Below are positions 50,439 through 59,711 of a stretch of DNA of 64,000 bases, piece after piece. The position numbers were made by a program, and so were the translations under genes. The stretch is from an uncultured Bacteroidia bacterium (GTDB lineage: Bacteria; Bacteroidota; Bacteroidia; Bacteroidales; UBA932): positions 216,250 to 280,249 of the forward strand of contig CACZXH010000002.1 of assembly GCA_902785065.1 (NCBI GenBank). The letters run 5' to 3'. How positions within the stretch are numbered: the stretch's first letter is position 1; each line of letters begins with the position of its first letter. The notes under the pieces were generated by a model. It was not told the origin of the DNA. It searched no databases and saw nothing but the letters and a program-made list of their open reading frames with translations.

Positions 50439-51620
50439 ATGGCACAGAAAAGAGACTACTACGAGGTATTGGGCGTGACCAAGTCGGCATCCGCCGACGA
50501 GATCAAGGCCGCTTACCGCAAACTGGCGCTGAAATGGCACCCGGACCGCTGGGTGAACGCCTCCGACGCGGAGAAGAAGACCGCCGAGGAGAACTTCAAG
50601 GAAGCGGCCGAGGCCTATTCCGTGCTGAGCGACCCCGACAAGAAGGCCCGCTACGACCAGTTCGGCTTCGCCGGCGACCAGATGGGCGGCGGTGGCGGCT
50701 TCGACTTCGGCGGCTTCGACCTGAACGACATCCTCCGGAACGTGTTCGGCGGCGGTTTCAACTTCGGGGGCGGCGGCTTCGACTTCGGTTTCGGCTCCCA
50801 GGGCGGACAGGCCCAGACGCGCACCTACCGCGGCCGGGACATCCGCACCAGCGTCAAACTCACCCTGGAGGAAATCGCTACCGGCTGCGAGAAGGAAGTG
50901 ACCATCGAGCGCAACCGTCCCTGCCCCGACTGCGACGGCAAGGGGACCCGGAACGCCTCCGATGTGAAGACCTGCCCCAACTGCAACGGCCGCGGCCAGA
51001 CCCAGCGCGTGGTCAACAGCCTCTTCGGCCGGGCCGTCTCCTACGAGACCTGCCCGCAGTGCGGTGGTGAGGGCAAAGTCATCACCAATCCTTGCCGACG
51101 CTGCAACGGCACCGGCCTGGAGCGCCGCCGCGAGACGGTGCGGGTGAAGATCCCTGCCGGCGTCGAGGAAGGCATGCAGGTGACCGTGCGCGGTGAAGGC
51201 CATTCCGCCATGCGCGGCGGCACGAACGGCGACTTACTCGTCGTCATCAAGGAGGAGACGCACTCCAACCTCCGCCGCGACGGGAACAACCTGTTCTACA
51301 CGCGGATCATCTCCGTGATGGATGCGATGCTGGGGTGTGAGCTCTCCGTTCCTTGCCTGGACGGCAGCTACAAGGTGAAACTGGACCCGGGCACCCAGTC
51401 CGGCACGGTCATCAAGCTCCGCGGCAAAGGCCTCCCTTCCGTCCAGGGCTACGGCCGTGGCACCGGCGACCTGTACGTGAAAATCCTGGTCTGGATTCCG
51501 CGCAAGCTCTCCCGCTCGGAGAAGGAAATGCTGGAGTCCATCCGGAACAACACCACCTTCACCCCTGACCTCAGCCGGGATGACAAAGCTATTTTTGACA
51601 AGGAAAAGAATATTTTCTAA
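50439..51620 (+). CDS. dnaJ: Chaperone DnaJ
   Basis: The 393-residue protein has an N-terminal J domain with the HPD triad (KWHPDRW), a Gly/Phe-rich linker (residues 80-125), four zinc-binding repeats ([32 protein letters not shown]) and the C-terminal substrate-binding domains. It delivers unfolded clients to DnaK. Second gene of the grpE operon; dnaK is not in the window. Confidence 0.98.
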   Translation: MAQKRDYYEVLGVTKSASADEIKAAYRKLALKWHPDRWVNASDAEKKTAEENFKEAAEAYSVLSDPDKKARYDQFGFAGDQMGGGGGFDFGGFDLNDILRNVFGGGFNFGGGGFDFGFGSQGGQAQTRTYRGRDIRTSVKLTLEEIATGCEKEVTIERNRPCPDCDGKGTRNASDVKTCPNCNGRGQTQRVVNSLFGRAVSYETCPQCGGEGKVITNPCRRCNGTGLERRRETVRVKIPAGVEEGMQVTVRGEGHSAMRGGTNGDLLVVIKEETHSNLRRDGNNLFYTRIISVMDAMLGCELSVPCLDGSYKVKLDPGTQSGTVIKLRGKGLPSVQGYGRGTGDLYVKILVWIPRKLSRSEKEMLESIRNNTTFTPDLSRDDKAIFDKEKNIF

Positions 51621-51626
51621 AAAATA

Positions 51627-51658
51627 TTTGCTGAATCCAAAAAAACTTTCTACATTTG
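51627..51658 (+). promoter_or_regulatory. Promoter of rplS
   Basis: TTTG (51627-51630), 20 nt, TACATTTG (51651-51658); a 60-nt leader precedes the ATG and contains an imperfect repeat (CCCAGCAACGTTGC). Confidence 0.8.
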
Positions 51659-51718
51659 CAGTCCCAAAACGGAGCAACCTCTTGCCCAGCAACGTTGCAA
51701 GCAAGGAGAATTGAAAAA

Positions 51719-52093
51719 ATGGATTTAATTAAAGTAGCAGAGCAGGCTTTTGCCGGTGGCAAGGCCGCTGAATTCCCGGAGTTCAAGGCAGGTGACACGA
51801 TCACCGTGACCTACCGGATTAAAGAAGGAGACAAGGAGCGCGACCAGAAGTTCCGCGGCGTCGTGATCCAGATGAAGGGCGCGGATCCTTTCACCAAGAC
51901 CTTTACCGTCCGCAAGGTTTCCGGCGGTATCGGTGTCGAGAGAATCTTCCCGTTCCAGTCCCCGTTCATTGACAGCATCGAGGTGAACAAGTATGGTAAA
52001 GTGCGTCGCGCACGTATCTTCTACCTCCGCGATCTGACCGGTAAGAAGGCCCGCATCAAGGAAAGAGTCTACAAAGCTACTGAAAACGAATAA
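51719..52093 (+). CDS. rplS: 50S ribosomal protein L19
   Basis: The 124-residue protein reads [11 protein letters not shown] at the start and has L19 signatures [30 protein letters not shown] and [21 protein letters not shown]19 lies at the 30S-50S interface. ATG 51719 is the standard start; AAGGAGAATTG lies just upstream. It is the last clear core gene before the island. Confidence 0.97.
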   Translation: MDLIKVAEQAFAGGKAAEFPEFKAGDTITVTYRIKEGDKERDQKFRGVVIQMKGADPFTKTFTVRKVSGGIGVERIFPFQSPFIDSIEVNKYGKVRRARIFYLRDLTGKKARIKERVYKATENE

Positions 52094-52108
52094 GCCGCAA
52101 GGCACCTG

Positions 52109-52133
52109 GCTCCATAGCTCAATTGAATAGAGG
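52109..52133 (+). pseudogene. 5' fragment of a tRNA gene, probable island boundary
   Basis: GGCTCCATAGCTC then AATTGAATAGAG reads as the acceptor strand, positions 8-9 and a complete D arm of a tRNA (type TAGCTCAATTGGATAGAGCA). It stops after the D stem; no anticodon or T arm follows. Amino-acid identity cannot be told. A break here is what insertion into a tRNA gene, or a later deletion, would leave. Confidence 0.55.
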
Positions 52134-52172
52134 AAAACCCCGCTAGACACGCGTCTGGCGGGGTTTTTCTTT
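52134..52172 (+). terminator. Strong terminator after the tRNA fragment
   Basis: A 15-bp stem (52134-52148 with 52153-52167; AAAACCCCGC and GCGGGGTTTT at the ends, one T-G pair) with loop ACGC, followed by TCTTTTT. Confidence 0.92.
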
Positions 52173-52176
52173 TTAA

Positions 52177-52197
52177 ATGTACCACCAATGTACCACC
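52177..52197 (+). repeat. Two direct copies of ATGTACCACC
   Basis: Copies at 52177-52186 and 52188-52197, period 11 nt (one helical turn), which would suit cooperative protein binding near the island end. Confidence 0.7.
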
Positions 52198-52243
52198 GAT
52201 TTCAAAAGGGGTCATTGCGCTCGATTGCACGAATCTACTATTC

Positions 52244-52312
52244 AACTAATTAACTAGCAATTAGTTATATCAATATTTACCTATCTTTGCCACAGCTCGG
52301 CCGAGTTGTGGC
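52244..52312 (+). promoter_or_regulatory. Promoter and operator region of the RHH gene
   Basis: TATCTTTG (52283-52290) is the -7 box. An inverted repeat AACTAATT/AATTAGTT (52244-52251, 52260-52267) covers the -33 region. CCACAGCTCGG (52291-52301) with CCGAGTTGTGG (52302-52312) is a near-perfect 22-bp palindrome directly after the -7 box, in DNA an operator or in RNA a hairpin. Confidence 0.6.
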
Positions 52313-52357
52313 TTTTCGCCATACGGACCGGGATGTTTAACGATAACTAACTAGACT

Positions 52358-52648
52358 ATGGCGAAGAAAAAGAAACTCAAGCGGAAAGCACAATCCCATC
52401 CCACTAATTCGCTAGCGACTTCCCCATCCCCTACTCCGGAAGAGCAGAGGAAGATCCTCCGCGAGGCACAGAACATCAACCGTGGACATCCACGGAAGGG
52501 CGAGACTCGTGAGGAACTAAGGCAAATCAACGTCAGTTGTCTCACGAGTATTGGAGAGCAGTTCACGGACCTCTCGCTTAAAACCGGCAGGACCAAGCGG
52601 GCCCTTCTCGAGGAAGCCATCACGCACTTGATTCGAAAGTATGCCTAG
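52358..52648 (+). CDS. Ribbon-helix-helix protein of the mobilisation module
   Basis: The 96-residue protein has a very basic N-terminus (MAKKKKLKRKAQ) and a C-terminal ribbon-helix-helix: INVSCLTSIGEQFTDLSLKT, GRTKRALLEEAITHLIRKYA. Small RHH proteins beside relaxase genes usually bind oriT or repress their own promoter. The palindromes just upstream fit self-repression. The exact family is not recognised. Confidence 0.65.
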   Translation: MAKKKKLKRKAQSHPTNSLATSPSPTPEEQRKILREAQNINRGHPRKGETREELRQINVSCLTSIGEQFTDLSLKTGRTKRALLEEAITHLIRKYA

Positions 52649-53137
52649 TGGCGGATATAGGTGGGATATTGCAGATTCATCCCTGCCCCTTTTCCCTTTC
52701 CCTTTATTCCTAACTGGATAGAGAAAAAACGCAGGAAGCGGTAACCCTCCGGCGACAGGCCTCCACGGAGAAAGGAGCCTATCCTGTCACACCAACTTCT
52801 TCCCATCTATGTCAGCAAGGAGCCAAACAAGGCTCCGAGATGAAGGGGGAAGAAATGATTGAAGCCGATCCGGAGGATGGCAGGTTTAACAGCAGGGCTC
52901 GCCCTGTTATAGCCCGCTATAACTACTCGCTCCGCTTCCGTAGTTGTGGGCTCTGCCGAGGGCCTGGGCTTTGCCCCGTCCCAATCAGGGCGCCGCCCCG
53001 ATACCCCGCCCAGGACGTTTCACCCCTGGGGACCCCGAGCAAGGAGGGACCTCTCCCTGCACCCACCGATCAGGGCTCCGCCCTAATGACCCGGGCATGG
53101 CTCCACATCATCATCAACACTCTAAATCACTAGCAAC
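52649..53137. other. Hairpin-rich non-coding stretch, candidate oriT
   Basis: No convincing gene. It holds closely spaced inverted repeats: CAGGGC/GCCCTG (52893-52898, 52901-52906), GTTATAGC/GCTATAAC (52906-52913, 52916-52923) and AACTAC/GTAGTT (52921-52926, 52940-52945), which overlap and so can form alternative structures. GGGC..GCCC motifs recur up to 53085. Location between the RHH and MobV genes is where oriT is expected. Confidence 0.45.
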
Positions 53138-54487
53138 ATGTCAAACAAACCCAAAGCTTCCGTCCATGTGAAGCCATGCAATACCGGCCAGAGCGAACTC
53201 CACAACAGGCGTGACCCAGAGTACATCAAGAAACTCAACCCCAAGAAGCTCTACGTCCGTCTCGACCTGACCAAGCACAACGCCTCCTATGTCGCGCCTG
53301 AAATGGAGGGCGTAACCCTGGACCAGTACCTCGATTCCATCCGTGTCATGGTCAAGCAGAAGACCGGACGCGCCATGCAGGAGAAGGAGATCAAGTACCC
53401 CGGCAAGGGCGGCAAAATAATCACCCGGCAAGGGGCAAGTCCCATCCGTGAATGCGTCGTCGTCACCGAAAAAGACACCAGGCTCAAAGACCTTCTCCGC
53501 TTCACGAAGGAGGTGGAAAAGAAGTGGGGCATCAAGGCGCTCCAGGTCCACCTACACAGGGACGAAGGTCACTATGAAATACCAGGTAATGACAGCACCT
53601 GGAAGCCGAACTACCATGCCCATATCATTTGGGACTGGATGGATCATTCGACCGGGAAATCCATAAAGCTCGATGCCGATGATATGTCCGCAATGCAGGA
53701 CATGGTGGCGGAGGCGCTGAATATGGAGCGCGGGCAGAAAAAGGCAGAGACCGGACTGGATCACTTGGAGCGCAACGACTTCATTCTTCAGAAACAGGAA
53801 AAGGAGAAGAAAAGGCTGGAAGAAGAGAAACGCAAGGCCCAGAGCGAGAAGGCCAAGGCCGAGAACAAGGCCCATGAGGCAAAGGATGAGGCGAAAAAGG
53901 CGGTAGAGGCAAAGGATGAGGCCGAGAAGAAAACCCAAGAGGCCAAGACGGCACTCACCAGCGCTGAATCAAAGATAACCGAGAAGCAGACCGAGATAGA
54001 CAGTCTGGATAATATAATCACCAGCAAAGAGGCGGTACTTGATAGGCTGATCATGGAAACCAGAGATTTGCGCTTTGCGAAGTACTCGGATAAGAGCGCC
54101 GGCAGCGATGGTTGGAAAGACTCGCTCCTGGTTGGTTTCTCCAATCAGATGATAGCCGCTGAAAAGTCCACCATCCCCTATTGCATCCAAGCCATCCAGG
54201 ATTACGCCTATTCGGGCTTCATGTGTCGTGGCGGAGGCAAACACGATTGCGTCTTCTGGCCCGAGGAAGCACATGCTATAAAGAAAGTGATGACATCTTT
54301 TGCCGAAGCATTCAAGACCACACTCCACGCAATTGGCGAGTGGCTTGTCTGGATGGCCAATAAATTAGGCAATTTCAGTGACCGGGAACTATTCCGTGCC
54401 GACAATGAAGTCAAGCAGATTGCCGATGGATATTATGACGGTAAAATCCGAAAGGTTGAGAACGGATATGGTGGTATGTCGAGATAA
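53138..54487 (+). CDS. MobV-family (Pre/Mob) relaxase
   Basis: The 449-residue protein has the MobV core in residues 1-200: SVHVKPCNTGQSELHNRR, then QVHLHRDEGHYEIP and PNYHAHIIWDWMDHSTGKSI, matching the HxDE...HxH metal-binding motif. Residues 205-310 form a long Lys/Glu/Ala coiled coil, and the C-terminal 140 residues are unassigned. Relaxases nick oriT and lead the strand into a recipient, using conjugation machinery from another element. No type IV secretion gene is present, so this would be a mobilisable, not self-transmissible, element. It appears intact. Confidence 0.85.
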   Translation: MSNKPKASVHVKPCNTGQSELHNRRDPEYIKKLNPKKLYVRLDLTKHNASYVAPEMEGVTLDQYLDSIRVMVKQKTGRAMQEKEIKYPGKGGKIITRQGASPIRECVVVTEKDTRLKDLLRFTKEVEKKWGIKALQVHLHRDEGHYEIPGNDSTWKPNYHAHIIWDWMDHSTGKSIKLDADDMSAMQDMVAEALNMERGQKKAETGLDHLERNDFILQKQEKEKKRLEEEKRKAQSEKAKAENKAHEAKDEAKKAVEAKDEAEKKTQEAKTALTSAESKITEKQTEIDSLDNIITSKEAVLDRLIMETRDLRFAKYSDKSAGSDGWKDSLLVGFSNQMIAAEKSTIPYCIQAIQDYAYSGFMCRGGGKHDCVFWPEEAHAIKKVMTSFAEAFKTTLHAIGEWLVWMANKLGNFSDRELFRADNEVKQIADGYYDGKIRKVENGYGGMSR

Positions 54488-54521
54488 TGACAAAAAAGCG
54501 ATTATCTCCCAATAGATAGTT

Positions 54522-54587
54522 GTTCGAGTCATGCCTCTGCTACTAAACCGGAAAAATCAGCAGTTTTTCCGGTTTTTTTGTGTCCTT
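54522..54587. repeat. Flanking repeat, inner copy (terminator-containing)
   Basis: GTTCGAG (54522-54528), CTACTAAA (54540-54547), GGAAAAATC, then TTTTTCC and a T-run ending GTGTC. The same blocks in the same order occur at 63633-63704 on the far side of the cassette. Confidence 0.6.
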
Positions 54588-54774
54588 CCGCATCTTCACC
54601 ACCAACATAAGCACTTGATATACAACGAAATAGCTTAAGGACGGAATTTTCGGAGACGGTTCGAGGAATTTTGTTTTCCTTGTCCCAGATTACTCCATCA
54701 GGAAACGCCAATTTTTGGATTTTCTGGCGAATTTCATAAGAAACACACAACTTTGAGTCGTCAGCAATGTTTTA
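54529..54774 (-). pseudogene. C-terminal remnant resembling a site-specific recombinase
   Basis: An open frame of about 80 codons on the minus strand, ending at 54529, reads IRQKIQKLAFPDGVIWDKEN and later NSVLKLFRCISSAYV. The FPDGxxWDKEN pattern is, from memory, common at the C-termini of Bacteroidetes serine recombinases. There is no start codon context, and an in-frame stop directly upstream coincides with the end of the TolC gene. It looks like a truncated gene cut at the cassette edge. Homology is unverified. Confidence 0.4.
54545..54579. terminator. Terminator downstream of the MobV gene
   Basis: AAACCGGAAAAA (54545-54556) and TTTTTCCGGTTT (54564-54575), loop TCAGCAG, followed by TTTT. 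It may also stop minus-strand transcripts from the cassette. Confidence 0.88.
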
Positions 54775-56226
54775 ATGAAAAAGAATAATCTCCCCCGTCC
54801 TTATATCAATCAATGCTTGCTCTCTATATTTATAAATTATTGAATAAATTTCTTTTATCCTGTTAATATTTGACAACTCTGAACGCATCAAATTAGTTCT
54901 TACTTTTGATATTTCGGATACATCTATTTTTCCAAAATCGGCTTTATCCTTTAATGTTTGTATTTTACGCTCTTGCAATTTAATGAGATTACACTCCTCG
55001 TTATATTCTTTAAGAACAGAATGGACATATCTCATATCATATCTACAGGTTTTCTCAATATCATTATATTTTTCATTATACTTTAAATCTGCCATTTTTA
55101 CACTCTCTAACTTGTTCTTGTATTGCAGTTTGTTTTTCCCCCAGTTTAGGATAGGAACAGAGAGAGAGAGGGAAACATTCATCTGAGAATAATAAGGGCC
55201 AAACAATTTTTCAAATTGATCTGACTGAGAATTCAATCCAGACCCTATAACGATTGACACAGAAGGAGCATCTGCGTTTTTTAGCCTCCTTAATGCAAAT
55301 TCATCACTTAAAGACGAGACACGCCGATTTAACTCCAAAGAATATAATGCCGTCCTTTCTGCCAATAGAGATTCATCAATGATAAAAGGCATCTTCACCA
55401 ATTCTTCCATATCATATTCGACAAAGAATGTACTGTCATCCTGAAGATTAAGAAAAGCAATGAGCCGATCTCGTGCCTGGTCAATATCATCCATTGTCAT
55501 TCTTAAGACAGACATTCTGTAATCAATCTCCGCATCAAGCAATTCTTCTTCTGCAAGTCGTCCATAATCATAGAAAGCCTTTGCTTTATTGTAGATATAC
55601 TCAGCCAGGAAAGACGATTCTTTGAGTATCCGGTATTCTTCTTGGGCAGCATAAAGATTTAGGAAAAGAGAAGTAATTTCTGCAAAGGCCTTCTCCTTCG
55701 CACGAATAAATTCATATTTCCTTAACTGTTCTTCCGCCGTATTCTGTCTTTTCTCCCATTTATATGAATTATATCCAGACAAGTTTTGACGATATGAAAC
55801 GTTGAACAAATTAAGGTTATAAGATGCTTTTCGAGATGGGGAAAAATTATCAAGCCTGACCATTGACGATGATACTGTCACAGTTCCTCCCGTAAAAGGA
55901 ACAAGTTGAGAAAGAGTCAACGACAAGTTCGAATTGGCATAGAACCTATTGATGAAACTGTCACTACCATCTGGCTGAGTAACAGGTGAAATGCTATTGT
56001 TCAAATATGGGGCTGTTGCGGACATGTATAAAGACGGAAGTGTCTGTATTTTGAACAGTCTCTGATTGTTAACAAAAACAAGGGAATCGGATTCTATTTG
56101 GGCATAACTGTTTGATTGATTATACAATGCTAAAAAATAATCCAAAGAAAAACTGTTTGTATTTTGCCCATAAGATAAAAACGAAATGGCGCAAAAGAAA
56201 ATCAGTATCAGTGTTATTCTATTCAT
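54772..56226 (-). CDS. TolC-type outer-membrane efflux protein
   Basis: The 484-residue protein has a signal peptide (ending FLSYGQ) and the long alternating helices of outer-membrane factors (TAEEQLRKYEFIRAKEKAFA; ILKESSFLAEYIYNKAKAFY), with two internal halves. It would form the exit duct for the ABC exporter. The start overlaps the HlyD gene's end by 8 nt. It is the last gene of the cassette operon and is AT-rich like its neighbours. Confidence 0.82.
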   Translation of the reverse strand: MNRITLILIFFCAISFLSYGQNTNSFSLDYFLALYNQSNSYAQIESDSLVFVNNQRLFKIQTLPSLYMSATAPYLNNSISPVTQPDGSDSFINRFYANSNLSLTLSQLVPFTGGTVTVSSSMVRLDNFSPSRKASYNLNLFNVSYRQNLSGYNSYKWEKRQNTAEEQLRKYEFIRAKEKAFAEITSLFLNLYAAQEEYRILKESSFLAEYIYNKAKAFYDYGRLAEEELLDAEIDYRMSVLRMTMDDIDQARDRLIAFLNLQDDSTFFVEYDMEELVKMPFIIDESLLAERTALYSLELNRRVSSLSDEFALRRLKNADAPSVSIVIGSGLNSQSDQFEKLFGPYYSQMNVSLSLSVPILNWGKNKLQYKNKLESVKMADLKYNEKYNDIEKTCRYDMRYVHSVLKEYNEECNLIKLQERKIQTLKDKADFGKIDVSEISKVRTNLMRSELSNINRIKEIYSIIYKYREQALIDIRTGEIILFH

Positions 56227-57520
56227 CGGAAGGGGAATTTGACAAGATCATATAAACATGCCGTAATAGTTTCTCAATTAATCTCTTTTCCTCTGTTATT
56301 ATTTCCGCACGTCCAGTCATGGCTTCTGCAAAGGAGAAGAGTTCCCCATTCGTGCTTTTTAGTCCGGACGGAAGCTGAATATACACAAGGTAACCTCCAT
56401 CCGCAATATAGTTCTTTGACACGCCCGTCACCCTGCCTTTTAACAATCCATGTTCTTCAAATGGATAGGCAGATACCTTGATATTTACATCTTGTCCAAT
56501 TGAAACATTCCCGGCTCCATCATGTGGAAGCAAGGCAGTTCCATAGTATTCATTATCCTCGACAATCAGAGTAAAAACAGGTTCACCTGCAGTAATAAAA
56601 GTATTGTCGGCAATCAAGTTTGCATATTCCACGACCCCATCAACATCCACAGAGAAAACATACATATTTTCCCATTGCTTTATCTCTGACATCAGAATAT
56701 TATAAGAATTCAGCATATCATAATATGCTTTCTTTTTATCTTGATCATACTGCCAAATAAGTTCCTTCAACTTTGACCTACAATTAATAATATCTTGCCG
56801 CGTAATACTGAGGGTGTTTATGTCCGACAACACCTCTTTTTGTATTCTTATATACTCAGCCAATGAATGATTTTTCTCTGTTTCAAGCAAAGCTTTCCTT
56901 GATAAAAGGACAGAGTCGACAGCATATTCCTTACTTTTCATGGATAACAACAATTCGTTTTTATCCAATAGTTGTTCATAATACTGCAGAGTAATGGAAT
57001 CCTTGGCTATCTGATTTTGAAGGGAGACCATCTCAAACTCATATTGATTATCCAAGCTGGTCAGATTCTTATAATTCAACAAGGCCCTCTCGAGAGAAAA
57101 AAAAGACGAAGTCAATTCTCCCAAAGACAAAGTCCTGCAATCTGGGAGATCAAAAGAATTATTGTCAAAAGAGATTTCGGAAGAGAGAGTTTGTTTAAGA
57201 GTTCTGATGTCTTCTGCATTTGCTGGATTATCAATACATGCAATATAGTCTCCCGCTCGACAGTGTTTGGGAAGGTTATCTACCAGAAGCGATATCTTTC
57301 CGGAAGTTTTAGATCTTAGGACCTGTGGTGGAATTTTGCCGGCGATTCTTACTTCTGATATGACAATATCTGGTGACTTAATGAAAATGCAAGCAGACAC
57401 AAGAGCGAGAAGGACAACGGCAGCAATTATGGTCAGTTTTGTATTAAAGTCATCTGGAACCCTGCCAAACAAGTCTTGAGTCTCTTCAGATAATCCTTCT
57501 AATTTACTATTCTTGCCCAT
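56219..57520 (-). CDS. HlyD-family membrane-fusion protein of a bacteriocin-type exporter
   Basis: The 433-residue protein has one N-terminal membrane segment (LTIIAAVVLLALVSACIFI), a split lipoyl/barrel region (IAGKIPPQVLRSKTSGKISL; DVDGVVEYANLIADNTFITA) and about 200 residues of coiled coil. This is the adaptor joining the inner-membrane ABC transporter to TolC. ATG 57520 (MGKNSKLEG) overlaps the exporter gene by 14 nt. Confidence 0.82.
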   Translation of the reverse strand: MGKNSKLEGLSEETQDLFGRVPDDFNTKLTIIAAVVLLALVSACIFIKSPDIVISEVRIAGKIPPQVLRSKTSGKISLLVDNLPKHCRAGDYIACIDNPANAEDIRTLKQTLSSEISFDNNSFDLPDCRTLSLGELTSSFFSLERALLNYKNLTSLDNQYEFEMVSLQNQIAKDSITLQYYEQLLDKNELLLSMKSKEYAVDSVLLSRKALLETEKNHSLAEYIRIQKEVLSDINTLSITRQDIINCRSKLKELIWQYDQDKKKAYYDMLNSYNILMSEIKQWENMYVFSVDVDGVVEYANLIADNTFITAGEPVFTLIVEDNEYYGTALLPHDGAGNVSIGQDVNIKVSAYPFEEHGLLKGRVTGVSKNYIADGGYLVYIQLPSGLKSTNGELFSFAEAMTGRAEIITEEKRLIEKLLRHVYMILSNSPSDE

Positions 57521-59711
57521 CTTGAACGAGTTGAGATTTACATAAATTGAAGTACTCCCTCCTATTGGCAAGCAGTCTTTCATGCGTGCCACTTTCAACG
57601 AGATAGCCTGACTTTAAAACGCAAATATAGTCGGACATCCTAATTGTAGAAAGCCGGTGAGCCGCAATTATTATTGTAGTATCGGGTAGATTCTCTCTAA
57701 GAGATGCCATAATCATATTTTCATTCCTGGCGTCCAGAGAACTAGTCATCTCATCTAAAAACAAAAAGGCCGGCCTATCATATACTGCTCTTGCCAATAG
57801 TATTCTCTGCTTTTGCCCCTCACTGACTCCTCGTCCGTTCTCACCTATAACAGTCTCGTATCCAAGAGGCATTGACTCTATTTCCCATTTTACGTTAGCA
57901 ATTCTCACCGCCTCCTTGACCTTTTCTTGATCAAATTCCCGACCAAATGAAATATTGTTGGCTATTGTATCTTTAACCAGCGAACTTTCTTGAGTTAGAA
58001 CTCCAATATGATTTCGCCAAGATTGAATTGCCAAAGAATTCAAACGGAGATTTCCAAGACATACATTTCCAAGGTTTGGTTCATAAAGGCAGGAAAGTAT
58101 CTTAATTAGCGTAGATTTCCCAGAACCACTGGCACCGACAAGAGCAGTTGTGCTTTTTGAAGGGAAAGTAAAATTAATGCTATTAAGAACTGATGGCCCT
58201 CCGGGCGAATATTTGAATGTGATTCCTTTTAGAGTTAGCGAATCATCAAAAGAAAGCATTTCATCGTTGGAACTAACCGATTCTGATTCAGCCTTAGCCT
58301 TGAACACGTCAGATACCCTAGAAAAACTAATTTGGAACAATTGCCAAGAAACGATGAAACCGACAATTCCATCCAAGGGCCCTTTTAGTTGTCCAACAAT
58401 GAACAATACTGCTCCTAGCATTCCAAGTGACATATCGCCACGAATCACAGCCTCAGCAGAAACAAAAATTAATATCGCATCTCTTATCGATGCAATAAGA
58501 TTGGTTCCAACATTCTGCAACTGGTCAACATTGAGCAGTTTAATGCGTGTCTTGAAAAGGCGTGTTTGTGTCTTCTCCCATTTCTTCCGCTGCTCATAAC
58601 CATATGAATAATTCTTTACGTCAATTACATTTGATACGAACTCAATCCATCTGCTCTCATTATCAGCCAAATACGTATAAAACTTTATATCCATCTTTTT
58701 TCTCACCGCCCAGAACAGCAACACCCAACCACAATAGGAAAGAGAAAAAAAAGTGAAAATCCAAAACAATACTTTATTATATATGAATAGTAACACTCCA
58801 AAAACCGCCAGACTTGATACTGATAATATAAAAAAGAACAACGAATTAAGCAAAAAGCTCTCAATTCGATCAAAATCATAATTACGTTGCAGTATCGTTC
58901 CTATTGTGCGGCTCTCAAAAAAAGACAAGGTCATTTTAAACAACCTGGATATATAGTCAGCCATGAGACTTATTTTTACCCTGACGGCAAAGTACAAACA
59001 TATCGATTGTTGAAGCCACTTGCCCATTGCTATTCCAGCGCCCAAGGATATACTCCCAATCAACATGATATCAATATATTTGTGATCTTGCCTTGTTATG
59101 CCTGAGTCGATGATGGACTGAGTAATAATAGGAATTAGCGCCGACAGAATAGTTATCAAAACCAAAAGAAACGCAATCTGCACAATCTGAATTCTATATG
59201 GAGCGATGTATGCGCGCAAATAGTTCCACGCCTCTAAGCCATTTGGTTTTTGACTAGATAGGGTTTTCTTGAATTCGATTGTTGGCTCACATCCAATACA
59301 ATATCCCTTTTCCTCATCCTTCTTGCGTCCTTCTTCCTTAAACCAATGCGATTTGAACTCGACGGGGGAAAAAGAAACATAACCCTTCGCGGGATCCGCC
59401 ACATAAACTTTATTCTTAGTAACTTTATAGACCACGACAAAATGATTGCCATCCCAGTGTACCAAGCATGGCAAGGGCATCAATTCTTTTAATTCATCAT
59501 AATCAAGAGAATAAAGATTACTCCTAAGGCCCAACTTTTCTGCTACATAGATAATATCTTGTGCATTTACGCCATTCATCCCAACCCCGGACAGCCTTCT
59601 AATCTCCTCAAAATCAATGTATTCACCATAATAACGGCAAATCATATGAAGGCAGGCGGGCCCGCAGTCTTTCTTTTCAATCTGTTTTGTTAGAGGGATT
59701 CTTCTAAACAT
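57507..59711 (-). CDS. Peptidase-containing ABC transporter (C39 PCAT)
   Basis: The 734-residue protein has an N-terminal C39 peptidase (1-150) with catalytic Cys16 in KKDCGPACLH, His90 in DGNHFVVVYKV and Asp106 in VYVADPAKG. Six membrane helices follow (about 190-480) and an ABC domain with GASGSGKST, VSEGQKQRI, FLFLDEMTSSLD and IIAAHRLSTI. PCATs cut double-glycine leaders and export the mature part. All catalytic residues are present. ATG 59711 overlaps the upstream gene by 22 nt. Confidence 0.93.
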   Translation of the reverse strand: MFRRIPLTKQIEKKDCGPACLHMICRYYGEYIDFEEIRRLSGVGMNGVNAQDIIYVAEKLGLRSNLYSLDYDELKELMPLPCLVHWDGNHFVVVYKVTKNKVYVADPAKGYVSFSPVEFKSHWFKEEGRKKDEEKGYCIGCEPTIEFKKTLSSQKPNGLEAWNYLRAYIAPYRIQIVQIAFLLVLITILSALIPIITQSIIDSGITRQDHKYIDIMLIGSISLGAGIAMGKWLQQSICLYFAVRVKISLMADYISRLFKMTLSFFESRTIGTILQRNYDFDRIESFLLNSLFFFILSVSSLAVFGVLLFIYNKVLFWIFTFFSLSYCGWVLLFWAVRKKMDIKFYTYLADNESRWIEFVSNVIDVKNYSYGYEQRKKWEKTQTRLFKTRIKLLNVDQLQNVGTNLIASIRDAILIFVSAEAVIRGDMSLGMLGAVLFIVGQLKGPLDGIVGFIVSWQLFQISFSRVSDVFKAKAESESVSSNDEMLSFDDSLTLKGITFKYSPGGPSVLNSINFTFPSKSTTALVGASGSGKSTLIKILSCLYEPNLGNVCLGNLRLNSLAIQSWRNHIGVLTQESSLVKDTIANNISFGREFDQEKVKEAVRIANVKWEIESMPLGYETVIGENGRGVSEGQKQRILLARAVYDRPAFLFLDEMTSSLDARNENMIMASLRENLPDTTIIIAAHRLSTIRMSDYICVLKSGYLVESGTHERLLANRREYFNLCKSQLVQDGQE

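Noticed and set aside
52840-53133. A 97-codon frame between the RHH and MobV genes
   Set aside because: The region is dominated by palindromes and the translation is low-complexity (Pro/Ala/Arg); better seen as a cis-acting region.
53138-54487. Self-transmissible conjugative element
   Set aside because: Only a relaxase and an RHH protein are present; no coupling ATPase, VirB4 or other tra gene is seen.
54518-54536. TGTTCGAGTCATGCC as the T arm of a tRNA 3' end
   Set aside because: The flanking bases do not pair as a T stem and do not match the acceptor strand GGCTCCA at 52109.
54772-59711. Type I secretion of an RTX protein
   Set aside because: The ABC protein has an active-looking C39 domain with Cys16/His90/Asp106, and the putative substrate lacks RTX nonapeptides.
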